A stretch of DNA of 64,000 nt from Dryocola sp051307055. Its GTDB lineage: Bacteria > Pseudomonadota > Gammaproteobacteria > Enterobacterales > Enterobacteriaceae. How positions within the stretch are numbered: the stretch's first letter is position 1; each line of letters starts with the position of its first letter. This document shows, piece by piece, positions 7,349 through 15,973 of this stretch. The stretch is taken from the NCBI RefSeq assembly GCF_051307055.1, contig NZ_CP149994.1:1302001-1366000 (forward strand), given 5' to 3'. Below the pieces are notes generated by a model. It ran no database searches. It worked only from the letters and a program-made list of their open reading frames with translations, and was not told the origin of the DNA. The translations under genes and the position numbers were made by a program.

Positions 7349-9646
7349 ATGAAATGGCTCTGTTCTGTAGGTATCGCGGTTAGCCTCGCACTGCAACCGG
7401 CGCTGGCCGAAGAGATGTTCGGCCCCCATTCGCTGACGCCGCAAGCGCGTGATGCGTTCGTCACTGACTTGCTGACAAAAATGACCAATGACGAGAAAAT
7501 CGGTCAGCTACGTTTAATCAGCGTCGGGCCGGATAACCCAAAAGAAGCCATTCGGGAGATGATCAAAAGCGGACAGGTCGGGGCGATTTTCAACACCGTA
7601 ACCCGCCACGATATCCGCATCATGCAGGATCAGGTAATGAATCTCAGCCGCCTGAAAATTCCTCTGTTCTTTGCCTACGACGTGGTGCACGGGCAGCGCA
7701 CGGTATTCCCAATCAGCCTTGGCCTGGCTTCCTCCTTTAACCTTGAGGCGGTGAAAACCGTAGGGCGCGTTTCAGCTTATGAAGCAGCGGACGACGGCCT
7801 GAATATGACCTGGGCGCCGATGGTAGACGTGTCCCGCGATCCTCGCTGGGGACGCGTGTCGGAAGGCTTCGGCGAGGATACTTACCTGACGTCGCTTCTG
7901 GGCCGCACCATGGTTGAAGCGATGCAGGGCAGCAGCCCGGCGGATCGCTATTCGGTGATGACCAGCGTAAAACACTTCGCGGCCTATGGCGCGGTCGAAG
8001 GCGGGAAAGAATACAATACCGTAGATATGAGCCCGCAGCGCCTGTTCAACGACTATATGCCCCCGTATAAAGCCGCGCTGGACGCGGGCAGCGGCGGGGT
8101 GATGGTGGCGCTGAACTCCATCAACGGTACGCCAGCCACCTCCAACAGCTGGCTGCTCAAAAATCTGCTGCGGGACGAATGGAACTTTAAAGGCATCACC
8201 ATTTCCGACCACGGCGCTATCAAAGAGCTTATCAAGCACGGCGTAGCAAGCGATCCGAAAGACGCGGTGCGCGTGGCGCTGAATTCCGGCATCAACATGA
8301 GCATGAGCGATGAGTTTTACAGCAAATACCTGCCGGAACTGGTAAAAAGCGGCGCGGTACCGCAGGCGGAACTGGACGATGCCGCCCGTCACGTGCTGAA
8401 CGTGAAATATGACATGGGGCTGTTTAACGATCCCTACAGCCACTTAGGTCCGAAGGAATCTGACCCGCAAGACACCAATGCGGAAAGCCGTCTGCACCGT
8501 AAAGAAGCCCGTGAAGTGGCGCGGGAAAGTCTGGTGCTGCTGAAAAACCGTCTGCAAACCCTGCCGCTGAAAAAGTCGGGCACCATCGCGGTCATTGGCC
8601 CGCTGGCCGACAGCAAGCGTGACATGATGGGCAGCTGGTCTGCGGCAGGCGTTGCCGACCAGACCGTTACCGTGCTGCAGGGGATTGAGAATGCCGCAGG
8701 CGAGCAGGCGAAAATTGTTCACGTTAAAGGCGCGAACGTCACCGACCAGAAAGATATTGTCGACTTCCTGAACCAGTACGAGCCGGCCGTGCAGGTAGAT
8801 CCGCGCACGCCGCAGGAGATGATCGATGAGGCGGTAAGCACCGCGAAAAACTCAGACGTTGTAGTCGCCGTTGTCGGTGAAGCGCAGGGCATGGCGCATG
8901 AAGCATCAAGCCGTACCGACCTGGTGCTGCCGCAAAGCCAGCGAGACCTGATCGCCGCGCTGAAAGCGACCGGCAAGCCGCTGGTGCTGGTGGTGATGAA
9001 CGGTCGCCCGCTGGCGCTGGTGAAAGAAGACGAGCAGGCAGACGCGCTGCTTGAAGCCTGGTATGCCGGAACCGAAGGCGGCAACGCGATTGCCGACGTT
9101 TTGTTTGGCGACTACAACCCGTCCGGCAAGCTGCCGATGTCCTTCCCGCGCTCCGTTGGCCAAATCCCGACGTACTACAGCCATCTGAACACCGGGCGTC
9201 CGTATAATCCGGAAAAACCAAACAAGTATACCTCCCGCTACTTCGACGAAGCGAACGGCCCGCTTTATCCCTTTGGCTACGGCCTGAGCTACACCACCTT
9301 CACCGTGTCTGATGTGAAGATGTCCGCGCCATCCATGACGCGCGACGGCAAAGTGGAAGCCTCGGTAGAGGTGAAAAACACCGGCGAACGCGAAGGCGAA
9401 ACGGTGGTGCAGATGTACCTGCAGGATGTTACCGCGTCGATGAGTCGCCCTGTTAAAGAGCTGAAAGGCTTTAAGAAAGTGCTGCTCAAGCCGGGCAAAA
9501 CCCAGACCGTCAGCTTCCCGATTGATATCGAGGCGCTGAAATTCTGGAACGCTGAGATGAAGTACGACGCCGAGCCCGGTAAATTCAACGTGTTTATTGG
9601 TCTGGATTCCGCGCGCGTGAAACGTGGCGAGTTTGAACTGAACTAA
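7349..9646 (+). CDS. bglX: Periplasmic beta-glucosidase BglX (GH3)
   Basis: 765 residues, the length of E. coli BglX, with a signal peptide ending near ALAEE. The GH3 N-terminal barrel includes the nucleophile region TISDHGAIKEL (Asp near residue 287) and VKHFAAYGAVEGG. The GH3 C-terminal sandwich contains ESLVLLKN and the FnIII-like end runs from VEVKNTG to DSARVKRGEFEL. It hydrolyses beta-glucosides in the periplasm. Start 7349 is chosen for the signal peptide. A long perfect inverted repeat follows the stop. Confidence 0.97.
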   Translation: MKWLCSVGIAVSLALQPALAEEMFGPHSLTPQARDAFVTDLLTKMTNDEKIGQLRLISVGPDNPKEAIREMIKSGQVGAIFNTVTRHDIRIMQDQVMNLSRLKIPLFFAYDVVHGQRTVFPISLGLASSFNLEAVKTVGRVSAYEAADDGLNMTWAPMVDVSRDPRWGRVSEGFGEDTYLTSLLGRTMVEAMQGSSPADRYSVMTSVKHFAAYGAVEGGKEYNTVDMSPQRLFNDYMPPYKAALDAGSGGVMVALNSINGTPATSNSWLLKNLLRDEWNFKGITISDHGAIKELIKHGVASDPKDAVRVALNSGINMSMSDEFYSKYLPELVKSGAVPQAELDDAARHVLNVKYDMGLFNDPYSHLGPKESDPQDTNAESRLHRKEAREVARESLVLLKNRLQTLPLKKSGTIAVIGPLADSKRDMMGSWSAAGVADQTVTVLQGIENAAGEQAKIVHVKGANVTDQKDIVDFLNQYEPAVQVDPRTPQEMIDEAVSTAKNSDVVVAVVGEAQGMAHEASSRTDLVLPQSQRDLIAALKATGKPLVLVVMNGRPLALVKEDEQADALLEAWYAGTEGGNAIADVLFGDYNPSGKLPMSFPRSVGQIPTYYSHLNTGRPYNPEKPNKYTSRYFDEANGPLYPFGYGLSYTTFTVSDVKMSAPSMTRDGKVEASVEVKNTGEREGETVVQMYLQDVTASMSRPVKELKGFKKVLLKPGKTQTVSFPIDIEALKFWNAEMKYDAEPGKFNVFIGLDSARVKRGEFELN

Positions 9647-9659
9647 GCCCCGATAAGTT

Positions 9660-9709
9660 ATCCAGACTACGTTCAGAACCAGTCGGTTTAATCAGAACGT
9701 AGTCTGGAT
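9660..9709. repeat. 15-bp perfect inverted repeat after bglX
   Basis: ATCCAGACTACGTTC at 9660-9674 is exactly complementary to GAACGTAGTCTGGAT at 9695-9709 around a 20-nt loop. It begins right after the bglX stop codon. No T-run follows, so it is either a factor-dependent terminator/3' stabiliser or a binding site. Confidence 0.75.
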
Positions 9710-10160
9710 CAGCATCATTCCATTCTGTTTTAAAATCTGCCGCCAGGTTTTTCTTTTTTGTCGGTCATTTAAGGATGATTAAATCTATTGTTTTATGATT
9801 AGCTTTTATATTTATCGGGCGGGATATTAGAACGCATAATGTATTTTTATCATCTTTATAGAAGTGCTTTTATTTTTATTCTTTTATTTTACTCCAGAAA
9901 GGCGCGCAAGCGCTTTGAACTCGCGTTAACCGCCGATAAAAGCGCCTTTTTAGCATGATATTTTCTTTTTCTGTCTTAAATTATATTAAACAGCGCTGGT
10001 AGATAAGTTACTGTTTTAAATAAGAGCGGGATCTTTGCCATATAATTAAATTATGTTAAAACCCATAGCGCAGCTTAATGATGGCTGTATAACAAAAGGG
10101 TTATATGCAAGAAAGATAACCGCTTATTTTGAAATCAGAGAATAATTAGGAGAAACGACA
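9710..10160. other. AT-rich non-coding stretch upstream of the microcin-like gene
   Basis: I see no gene here. The DNA is markedly richer in A+T than its neighbours, with long T/A runs. At about 9898-9956, AAAGGCGC and GCGCCTTTTT can pair across a 38-nt interval, which would fit the 3' end of a small transcript or a leader terminator. The promoter of the 10,161 gene must lie in this stretch. Confidence 0.5.
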
Positions 10161-10451
10161 ATGAAAGAATTAAATGCAGCAGAGATTGCGCAGGTTACAG
10201 GCGCGGGTTTTATTGCCGATCTTACCGGGTCCATCGGCGGGGTTATCGGTAGTATTGTTGATGCCGGTGCGGCATTGGGCGGCCTTAATACCAATCTAAA
10301 AGATGCTGCAACAGCGTTGGGTAAAGGGTTCGGAAGTCTCCTGGAGTTAAATTTTAAGGATGCTATCTCGCAGATTGGCGATGGAATCGCAGGTCTTTTC
10401 GGTTTCGGCTCTCGTGGTCCTGCTAACGCTCAATCGAACAAGTTACTTTAG
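10161..10451 (+). CDS. Class II microcin-like precursor peptide
   Basis: 96 residues. The N-terminus MKELNAAEIAQVTGAG has the form of a double-glycine-type bacteriocin leader (M-[RK]-E-L-x-x-x-E-I-x-x-V-[ST]-G-A/G), normally cut after the GA/GG pair by a C39-peptidase exporter. The predicted mature part of about 80 residues is rich in Gly, Ala and Ile (GSIGGVIGSIVDAGAALGGL, GDGIAGLFGFGSRG) with few charges, as in membrane-active microcins. TAGGAGAAACGACA before the ATG is a good ribosome-binding site. No immunity, exporter or modification gene is adjacent, so activity is unproven. Confidence 0.7.
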   Translation: MKELNAAEIAQVTGAGFIADLTGSIGGVIGSIVDAGAALGGLNTNLKDAATALGKGFGSLLELNFKDAISQIGDGIAGLFGFGSRGPANAQSNKLL

Positions 10452-10551
10452 TTTTACAACGCTGCGTTGATATCTACAGGCTAATAATCAGTGATGGGAA
10501 AAGAGAAGATTCTTTTTTTAAAACCATAACGCTCAAAACGTAGGATAAAAG

Positions 10552-10727
10552 ATGGTGAAAAAATTAATGCAGCAGAACCTGAACAAGGATCTGGCGCAGG
10601 TATTTTTTCAGATATTGCCTGGGCAACCGGTAGCGCTATCGGCAATATTTTTGAGTTGAATGGTATTGCTGGCATTGCTGATTCTGGTATTAACGCACTA
10701 TTACAGATTAAGCCTCGTTACGCTTAG
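10552..10727 (+). pseudogene. Second microcin-like peptide gene, frameshifted in an A-run
   Basis: From ATG 10552 the frame is MVKKLMQQN and does not resemble a leader. Inserting one A in the A6 run at 10558-10563 gives MVKKINAAEPEQGSGAG, then IFSDIAWATGSAIGNIF, closely parallel to the upstream gene (NAAEIAQVTGAG, DLTGSIGGVIGSI). That frame stays open to a TAG at 10725 but has no standard start codon of its own. I read it as a paralogous precursor inactivated by a 1-nt deletion, or one read by slippage on the A-run. Confidence 0.6.
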
Positions 10728-10733
10728 TTTGTG

Positions 10734-10764
10734 GCGCACGGCCTGCGTGCCGTGCGCTTTTTTA
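10734..10764 (+). terminator. Rho-independent terminator of the microcin-like locus
   Basis: A perfect 9-bp stem GCGCACGGC / GCCGTGCGC with a 6-nt loop is followed by a T-run. It lies 7 bp after the stop of the frameshifted second peptide gene, supporting a single transcript for both peptide genes. Confidence 0.9.
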
Positions 10765-11127
10765 TTCGCATCTCAAACTCTCTTCCGGGCAGGTGGTAAT
10801 CGTACAGGCCTCACGCTGTCTCATCATGCCGGTCGCTATTTTTAGGTGTCGAAGCTGAGCTGCCGGATAAGAATTTACCCATCTTGATAAGGTCTGAATC
10901 TCCGTCGCCCATCTGCACAACGAATCGTTAAATCGACTCTTCCTCTGCCGCTAACGTTGAGAGCACACAATAAAGTCCCCCAGGATCGGCTACAGCGCAA
11001 GTTACGCTTCTTCAATGACCGTTTCGTATAACGTGTACATTTTTATGTTTTCCCTGCACTGTTAAATTCGGCTATCCTTTTTGTGACCCCCTGATTTTTA
11101 AGCAAAGAACAACAACGAGGAATCACC
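10765..11127. other. Non-coding stretch before osmF
   Basis: No convincing gene. It must carry the osmF promoter; osmF is RpoS- and osmotically controlled in E. coli, but I cannot mark the -10/-35 boxes with confidence. AACAACGAGGAATCACC before the ATG supplies the ribosome-binding site. Confidence 0.4.
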
Positions 11128-12039
11128 ATGAATTTATCAGCGCGTTGGGGCATGGCAGGATTACTGATGCTGGCGGCGGGCGCTCAGGCGGCCGGGCCGG
11201 TAAAGGTTGGCTCGAAAATCGATACCGAAGGCTCTTTGCTGGGCAATATCATTTTGCAGGTGCTGGAAAGCCACGGCGTGAAAACCGTGAATAAAGTGCA
11301 GCTGGGGACCACGCCAGTGGTGCGCGGCGCCATCACCTCGGGCGAGCTGGATATCTATCCGGAATATACCGGCAACGGCGCATTCTTCTTTAAAGATGAC
11401 AACGACCCGGTGTGGAAAAATGCGCAAAAGGGTTATGACAAAGTGAAGCAGCTCGACGCTGAGAAGAATAAGCTTGTCTGGCTGACGCCTGCGCCTGCGA
11501 ACAATACCTGGACCATCGCGGTGCGCAAAGATGTGGCGGAGAAAAATAAGCTCGTTTCGCTTGACGATCTCAGCGCCTGGCTGAAAAAAGGCGGCGAATT
11601 TAAGCTTGCGGCCTCCGCTGAATTTATCGAACGCCCGGATGCGCTGCCTGCTTTTGAAAAGGCCTACGGCTTTAAACTCGACCAGAAGCAGCTGCTTTCC
11701 CTTGCGGGCGGCGACACGGCGGTAACCATCAAAGCGGCGGCTCAGCAAACCTCCGGCGTGAACGCGGCGATGGCTTACGGCACCGATGGCCCGGTGGCGG
11801 CGCTCGGCCTGCAAACGCTAAGCGATCCAAAAGGCGTGCAGCCGATTTATGCGCCAGCGCCCGTTGTGCGTGAGGCGGTGCTGAAAGCCTATCCGCAGCT
11901 GGACGAGTGGTTGAAACCCGTCTTTGCGTCGCTTGATGAGAAAACCCTGCAACAGCTGAACGCCAGCATTGCGGTGGAAGGGATGGATGCTAAAAAAGTG
12001 GCGGCTGACTACCTGAAGCAGAAAGGTTTTGTGAAATAG
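11128..12039 (+). CDS. osmF: Periplasmic glycine-betaine-binding protein OsmF
   Basis: 303 residues. A signal peptide ends at GAQAA, followed by a type II periplasmic binding fold of the ProX/OpuAC type (VKVGSKIDTEGSLLGNIILQ, DIYPEYTGNGAFF). It is the solute receptor of the low-affinity ABC importer OsmF-YehYXW. The three downstream genes encode the rest of that importer, in the E. coli order. A REP-like hairpin between osmF and yehY may favour higher expression of the binding protein. Confidence 0.95.
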   Translation: MNLSARWGMAGLLMLAAGAQAAGPVKVGSKIDTEGSLLGNIILQVLESHGVKTVNKVQLGTTPVVRGAITSGELDIYPEYTGNGAFFFKDDNDPVWKNAQKGYDKVKQLDAEKNKLVWLTPAPANNTWTIAVRKDVAEKNKLVSLDDLSAWLKKGGEFKLAASAEFIERPDALPAFEKAYGFKLDQKQLLSLAGGDTAVTIKAAAQQTSGVNAAMAYGTDGPVAALGLQTLSDPKGVQPIYAPAPVVREAVLKAYPQLDEWLKPVFASLDEKTLQQLNASIAVEGMDAKKVAADYLKQKGFVK

Positions 12040-12048
12040 ACAACCCAG

Positions 12049-12073
12049 GTCGGGCAGGCGAAATGCCGCCCGA
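12049..12073. repeat. REP-like hairpin between osmF and yehY
   Basis: GTCGGGC and GCCCGAC pair around a short loop in the intercistronic gap. Such elements commonly stabilise the upstream message of binding-protein genes. Confidence 0.6.
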
Positions 12074-12088
12074 CAACACTAACAGGAA

Positions 12089-13252
12089 GTGAGTTTGCTT
12101 AAAATCCATAACCGCGTGCTGCTGCTGCTGGTGATGCTGCTGGCGGCGGCAGGCGGAGTTCTCCCTTTTATTAATCACGCCGCAAACCGGCTGGTATCGG
12201 GGGAACCCATGGTACTCAGCCAGTTACCTGACCATGCGCTTTTACTGCTCCTCCTCCCCACGGTTATTCTGGCCGGGCTCACTCTTGTTCCCACGCGCCG
12301 CATCCCGCTGTTTCTGACGCTGCTTGTCGCTGAGGCGATGTTTATCGCGGCGCTGGTAGTGATGGGCAAAACGGCAAGCTGGTTTGCGCAGGAAGGAAGC
12401 AGCGTTGCCCGCACCTCTCCCGGCAGCGGCCTCTGGCTGGCTCTGGCGCTCTGTCTGCTGATATGTACCGATGCGATTAATCGACTGACGCCGAAGGCGC
12501 TATGGCGTCTGCTGCTTAATCTGCAAATCTGGATAGCGCCTGTCGCCCTGTTGCTGAGCGGCTTCTTCTCCGATCTCTCTTTACTTAAAGAGTATGCCAA
12601 CCGGCAGGACGTTTTCGATGACGCGCTGAGCCGCCACCTGGCGTTATTGCTGGGCACTCTGGTTCCGGCATTGCTGATCGGCGTGCCGCTCGGGATATTT
12701 TGTTATCAGCGTCCCACCTGGCAATCATCCGTATTTTCCGTGCTTAACGTGATTCAGACCGTTCCCTCCGTGGCGCTCTTTGGCCTGCTGATTGCGCCGC
12801 TGGCCGGGCTTGCCAAATTATCGCCCTGGCTTGGCGCAATAGGCGTAAGCGGTATTGGGGTGACGCCCGCATTAATCGCGCTGGTGCTTTACGCGCTGCT
12901 GCCGCTGGTTCGCGGCGTGGTCGCCGGTTTACAGCAGGTTCCGCGCAATATTGTTGAAAGCGCCGAAGGCATGGGAATGTCGCGGCGGCAAATATTCTGG
13001 CGAGCGGAAGTGCCGCTGGCGATGCCCGTGCTGTTGCGAAGCCTGCGTGTGGTGTGCGTGCAAACCATCGGCATGGCGGTTATTGCTGCGCTAATCGGCG
13101 CGGGAGGGTTTGGCGCGATCATTTTCCAGGGATTGCTGAGCAGCGCGCTGGATCTGGTTTTGCTGGGTGTGATCCCGGTAATTGCGCTGGCCGTCATGCT
13201 GGATGCGCTTTTTAAACTGCTAATCTCGTTACTTGAGGCGAAACGGCCATGA
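12089..13252 (+). CDS. yehY: ABC permease YehY
   Basis: 387 residues starting with GTG at 12089, with AACAGGAA just upstream. The N-terminal third holds extra hydrophobic segments, as in E. coli YehY. The C-terminal part is a BPD-type permease domain: a coupling helix region with SAEGMGMSRRQIFWRAEVPLAMP is the EAA-loop that contacts the ATPase. It pairs with YehW to form the membrane channel. Its 3' end overlaps the yehX start by 4 bp (ATGA), indicating translational coupling. Confidence 0.94.
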   Translation: MSLLKIHNRVLLLLVMLLAAAGGVLPFINHAANRLVSGEPMVLSQLPDHALLLLLLPTVILAGLTLVPTRRIPLFLTLLVAEAMFIAALVVMGKTASWFAQEGSSVARTSPGSGLWLALALCLLICTDAINRLTPKALWRLLLNLQIWIAPVALLLSGFFSDLSLLKEYANRQDVFDDALSRHLALLLGTLVPALLIGVPLGIFCYQRPTWQSSVFSVLNVIQTVPSVALFGLLIAPLAGLAKLSPWLGAIGVSGIGVTPALIALVLYALLPLVRGVVAGLQQVPRNIVESAEGMGMSRRQIFWRAEVPLAMPVLLRSLRVVCVQTIGMAVIAALIGAGGFGAIIFQGLLSSALDLVLLGVIPVIALAVMLDALFKLLISLLEAKRP

Positions 13253-14193
13253 TCGAATTTGACCATGTCAGTAAATACTTCCAGGGGGAAGCGGCGGTCA
13301 AAGATCTGTCGTTAACTATTCGCGAAGGAGAGTTCACGGTGCTGATCGGCACTTCCGGCTCAGGAAAATCCACGACGCTGAAAATGATTAACAGGCTGGT
13401 GGAGCATGACGAAGGACGAATTCGCTTCGCGGGTGAAGAGATTCGTAATTTTGACGCCAGGGCACTGCGCCGCCGGATGGGCTACGCGATTCAGTCCATC
13501 GGCCTGTTCCCCCACTGGAACGTGGCGCAGAACATCGCCACGGTGCCACAGCTTCTGAAGTGGCCGAAGGCGCGAATTGAGGCGCGTACGGATGAGCTAC
13601 TGGATTTGCTCGGCCTGGAAGCGGCGCAATTCCGCGAGCGTTACCCGCATCAGCTTTCTGGCGGGCAACAGCAGCGCGTCGGCGTCGCCCGCGCGCTGGC
13701 CGCCGACCCGGAAGTGCTGCTGATGGATGAGCCCTTCGGCGCGCTCGATCCGGTTACCCGTGCAGCGCTTCAGCAGGAGATTGTACGCATCCACAATCGG
13801 TTCGGACGCACCATTGTGCTGGTTACGCATGATATCGAAGAAGCGCTGCGGCTGGCGGACCGCATCGTCCTTATGGACGGCGGGCGGATTATCCAGCAGG
13901 GAGCGCCGCTGGAACTGCTGACTAATCCGGCCAATGACTTTGCGCGGGATTTCTTTGGCCGCAGCGAGCTTGGCTTACGGCTGCTGTCGTTACGTCAGGT
14001 CGTCAACAGCCTGCGCGCCGATGAGCGTATCGCAGGCGAACCTATTAAGGCGGATCTTAGCCTGCGCGAGGCGCTGTCGCTGTTTGTTGACCGTCAGTGC
14101 CAGCAGTTGCCGGTGGTGGACGAAAAGGGCGAGCCGTGCGGCGTGCTGCATTTCAGCGATCTGGTGCGAGGTGAACATGCATCTGGTGCGTGA
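13249..14193 (+). CDS. yehX: ABC ATPase YehX
   Basis: 314 residues. Walker A GTSGSGKST (about residues 35-43), Q-loop in YAIQSIGLFPHWNV, signature LSGGQQQRVGVARALA and Walker B LLMDEPFGALDP are all present. The C-terminal about 60 residues form a CBS-like segment (QQLPVVDEKGEPCGVLHFSDLV), typical of OpuA/ProV-type osmoprotectant ATPases that sense ionic strength. It powers the OsmF-YehY-YehW importer. The gene overlaps yehW by 17 bp. Confidence 0.95.
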   Translation: MIEFDHVSKYFQGEAAVKDLSLTIREGEFTVLIGTSGSGKSTTLKMINRLVEHDEGRIRFAGEEIRNFDARALRRRMGYAIQSIGLFPHWNVAQNIATVPQLLKWPKARIEARTDELLDLLGLEAAQFRERYPHQLSGGQQQRVGVARALAADPEVLLMDEPFGALDPVTRAALQQEIVRIHNRFGRTIVLVTHDIEEALRLADRIVLMDGGRIIQQGAPLELLTNPANDFARDFFGRSELGLRLLSLRQVVNSLRADERIAGEPIKADLSLREALSLFVDRQCQQLPVVDEKGEPCGVLHFSDLVRGEHASGA

Positions 14194-14908
14194 TCCGCTG
14201 CTGTGGCTGCTGGCCTTCTTTATTGCGCTGCTTTTTTTGATGCCGCACACCGGGGCGCTGTTTGGCTGGCTGTTTCCGGAGCTTGCAAGGCCGCTGTACC
14301 AGCAGGACAGCTTTATCTCGCTGGCGCTTGCGCATCTGACGCTGGTGGCGGTTTCAAGCCTGGTGGCGATTATCGTTGGCGTAGGGCTGGGCATCGCGGT
14401 GACGCGTCCCGCCGGGCTTGAGTTTCGCTCGCTGGTGGAAACGATAACCGCCGCAGGCCAGACGTTCCCGCCCGTTGCCGTGCTGGCGATTGCCGTGCCA
14501 GTGATGGGCTTTGGGCAGCAGCCGGCTATTATCGCGCTGGTGCTTTATGGCCTGCTGCCGATCTTACAGGGCACGCTGGCGGGCATTGGCGCGGTGCCGG
14601 AAGCGACGCGAGAAATAGCATCTGGCGCCGGCATGAGCCGCTGGCAGGTGCTGCGCAAAGTTGAGCTGCCGCTGGCTGCGCCGGTGATCCTGGCGGGGGT
14701 GCGGACGTCGGTGATCGTTAATATCGGTACGGCGACAATCGCCTCGACTGTGGGAGTCAGAACGCTCGGCTCGCCCATCATTATTGGCCTGAGCGGCTTT
14801 AACACCGCTTATGTGATTCAGGGGGCCATCCTGGTGGCGCTGGCGGCGATAGTTACCGACCGCCTGTTTGAACGCCTGTTACGCTACGTTACGCGCCATG
14901 AAGGATAA
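14177..14908 (+). CDS. yehW: ABC permease YehW
   Basis: 243 residues from ATG 14177 (MHLVRDPLLWLL), chosen to match the E. coli YehW start and its overlap with yehX. An in-frame GTG two codons earlier is an alternative, and the frame is open much further upstream only because it shadows yehX. It has about six membrane helices and the EAA-loop ASGAGMSRWQVLRKVELPLA, and is strongly similar to E. coli YehW (GQTFPPVAVLAIAVPV, VRTSVIVNIGTATIASTVG). Its 3' end overlaps the convergent yohO. Confidence 0.94.
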   Translation: MHLVRDPLLWLLAFFIALLFLMPHTGALFGWLFPELARPLYQQDSFISLALAHLTLVAVSSLVAIIVGVGLGIAVTRPAGLEFRSLVETITAAGQTFPPVAVLAIAVPVMGFGQQPAIIALVLYGLLPILQGTLAGIGAVPEATREIASGAGMSRWQVLRKVELPLAAPVILAGVRTSVIVNIGTATIASTVGVRTLGSPIIIGLSGFNTAYVIQGAILVALAAIVTDRLFERLLRYVTRHEG

Positions 14909-14996
14909 CGATGTAACCCATAAGTATCACGCCGCCAATTCCGCCGATGGCCATTACCAGCATGCCACCGACGATGGCAAGTTTAGACAATTTCAT
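14889..14996 (-). CDS. yohO: Small membrane protein YohO
   Basis: 35 codons reading MKLSKLAIVGGMLVMAIGG, then IGGVILMGYIVILHGA. Length and sequence agree with E. coli YohO, a single-helix membrane peptide of unknown function. A GGGAGCG motif stands upstream of the ATG. The last 20 bp overlap the end of yehW on the other strand. Confidence 0.88.
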   Translation of the reverse strand: MKLSKLAIVGGMLVMAIGGIGGVILMGYIVILHGA

Positions 14997-15054
14997 ATTT
15001 CGCTCCCAATAGACGCAGGCGATTATAAAGCGAAGCTGTCTTGTTAATGAACCT

Positions 15055-15822
15055 TTAAATGCCTTCAGCGATGCGGGTGAGCTCCCGACCGGCGCTATTA
15101 AGCGGGAAGACAGGCAGCCCGGCGCAGCGCCACTGTTCCAGTTGATTAAGCTGTTGGTCGGTAGGCGTTTCGCCGCACCATACCAGAATTGTCTGCCGTG
15201 GGAAAAGCTCGGGCCGTACGCAGCTTAGCGGGTGTGCCAGCACATCAACGCGCCAGCCTTGTTGAACCGCCATCCAGGCCGCCATCCATAAACGCGTGGT
15301 ATCCGGCGTGTTCCAGCCTATCAGTATTGCGTCTTTGCCGCTGTGTTTACGCGCCGAGGCAAGGCATTGCGCAATGTAGTTAATCAAGGCGCCGTCAAGC
15401 AAGCTTAATAGCGTATTAAGCGTAACCTGCTGGCATTGCAGGCGGCGACGCAGCGGGATATAAAGCTGCATCACAAGCGTGTCCGCGGGATAATCGCGCC
15501 CGATATCAGCAATCCAGGCGCGCAGCCGGCCAGGGTTGCCGCCCTGCAGGTGACGCAGCAATACCTCCTGCCGTTCACGCCAGCCTGTATCCGGCTCCAT
15601 TTCGCCGTCGCTGAGCAAGGCTTTGACTTTGCTGACCTGCACGCCGTTTTCAATCCAGCGTTTGATCTCGCGAATGCGGTCGATATCGGCATCATCAAAC
15701 AGGCGATGCCCGCCGTCGGTGCGCTGAGGTTTTAGCAGCCCGTAACGCCTTTGCCAGGCGCGCAGCGTGACGGGATTGATATCGCAAAGCGCAGCCACTT
15801 CACCAATGGTATAAAGCGCCAT
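15055..15822 (-). CDS. mlrA: MerR-family regulator MlrA
   Basis: 255 residues. The N-terminal MerR winged helix (ALYTIGEVAALCDINPVTLR, then AWQRRYGLLKPQRTDGGHRL) is nearly identical to E. coli MlrA. The C-terminal B12-binding-like domain has ILIGWNTPDTTRLWMAAW. In E. coli MlrA activates csgD and so curli and biofilm matrix. ATG 15822 is chosen to match E. coli; an open extension of 11 codons upstream is unlikely to be translated. Confidence 0.95.
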   Translation of the reverse strand: MALYTIGEVAALCDINPVTLRAWQRRYGLLKPQRTDGGHRLFDDADIDRIREIKRWIENGVQVSKVKALLSDGEMEPDTGWRERQEVLLRHLQGGNPGRLRAWIADIGRDYPADTLVMQLYIPLRRRLQCQQVTLNTLLSLLDGALINYIAQCLASARKHSGKDAILIGWNTPDTTRLWMAAWMAVQQGWRVDVLAHPLSCVRPELFPRQTILVWCGETPTDQQLNQLEQWRCAGLPVFPLNSAGRELTRIAEGI

Positions 15823-15973
15823 GATGTCCCCAAAGCCAGTCCGGGAAGTCCCCATTTAACTGTAGACAGTGCGGCTGACTCTGGGAAACTTTGCTGATTT
15901 TTTTTGGGATAAGGATCGTTGTGTTTTTCCTGGCGGGTAGCCCAGGCGCCGCCCGCCGGACAGCGCCTGCAAA

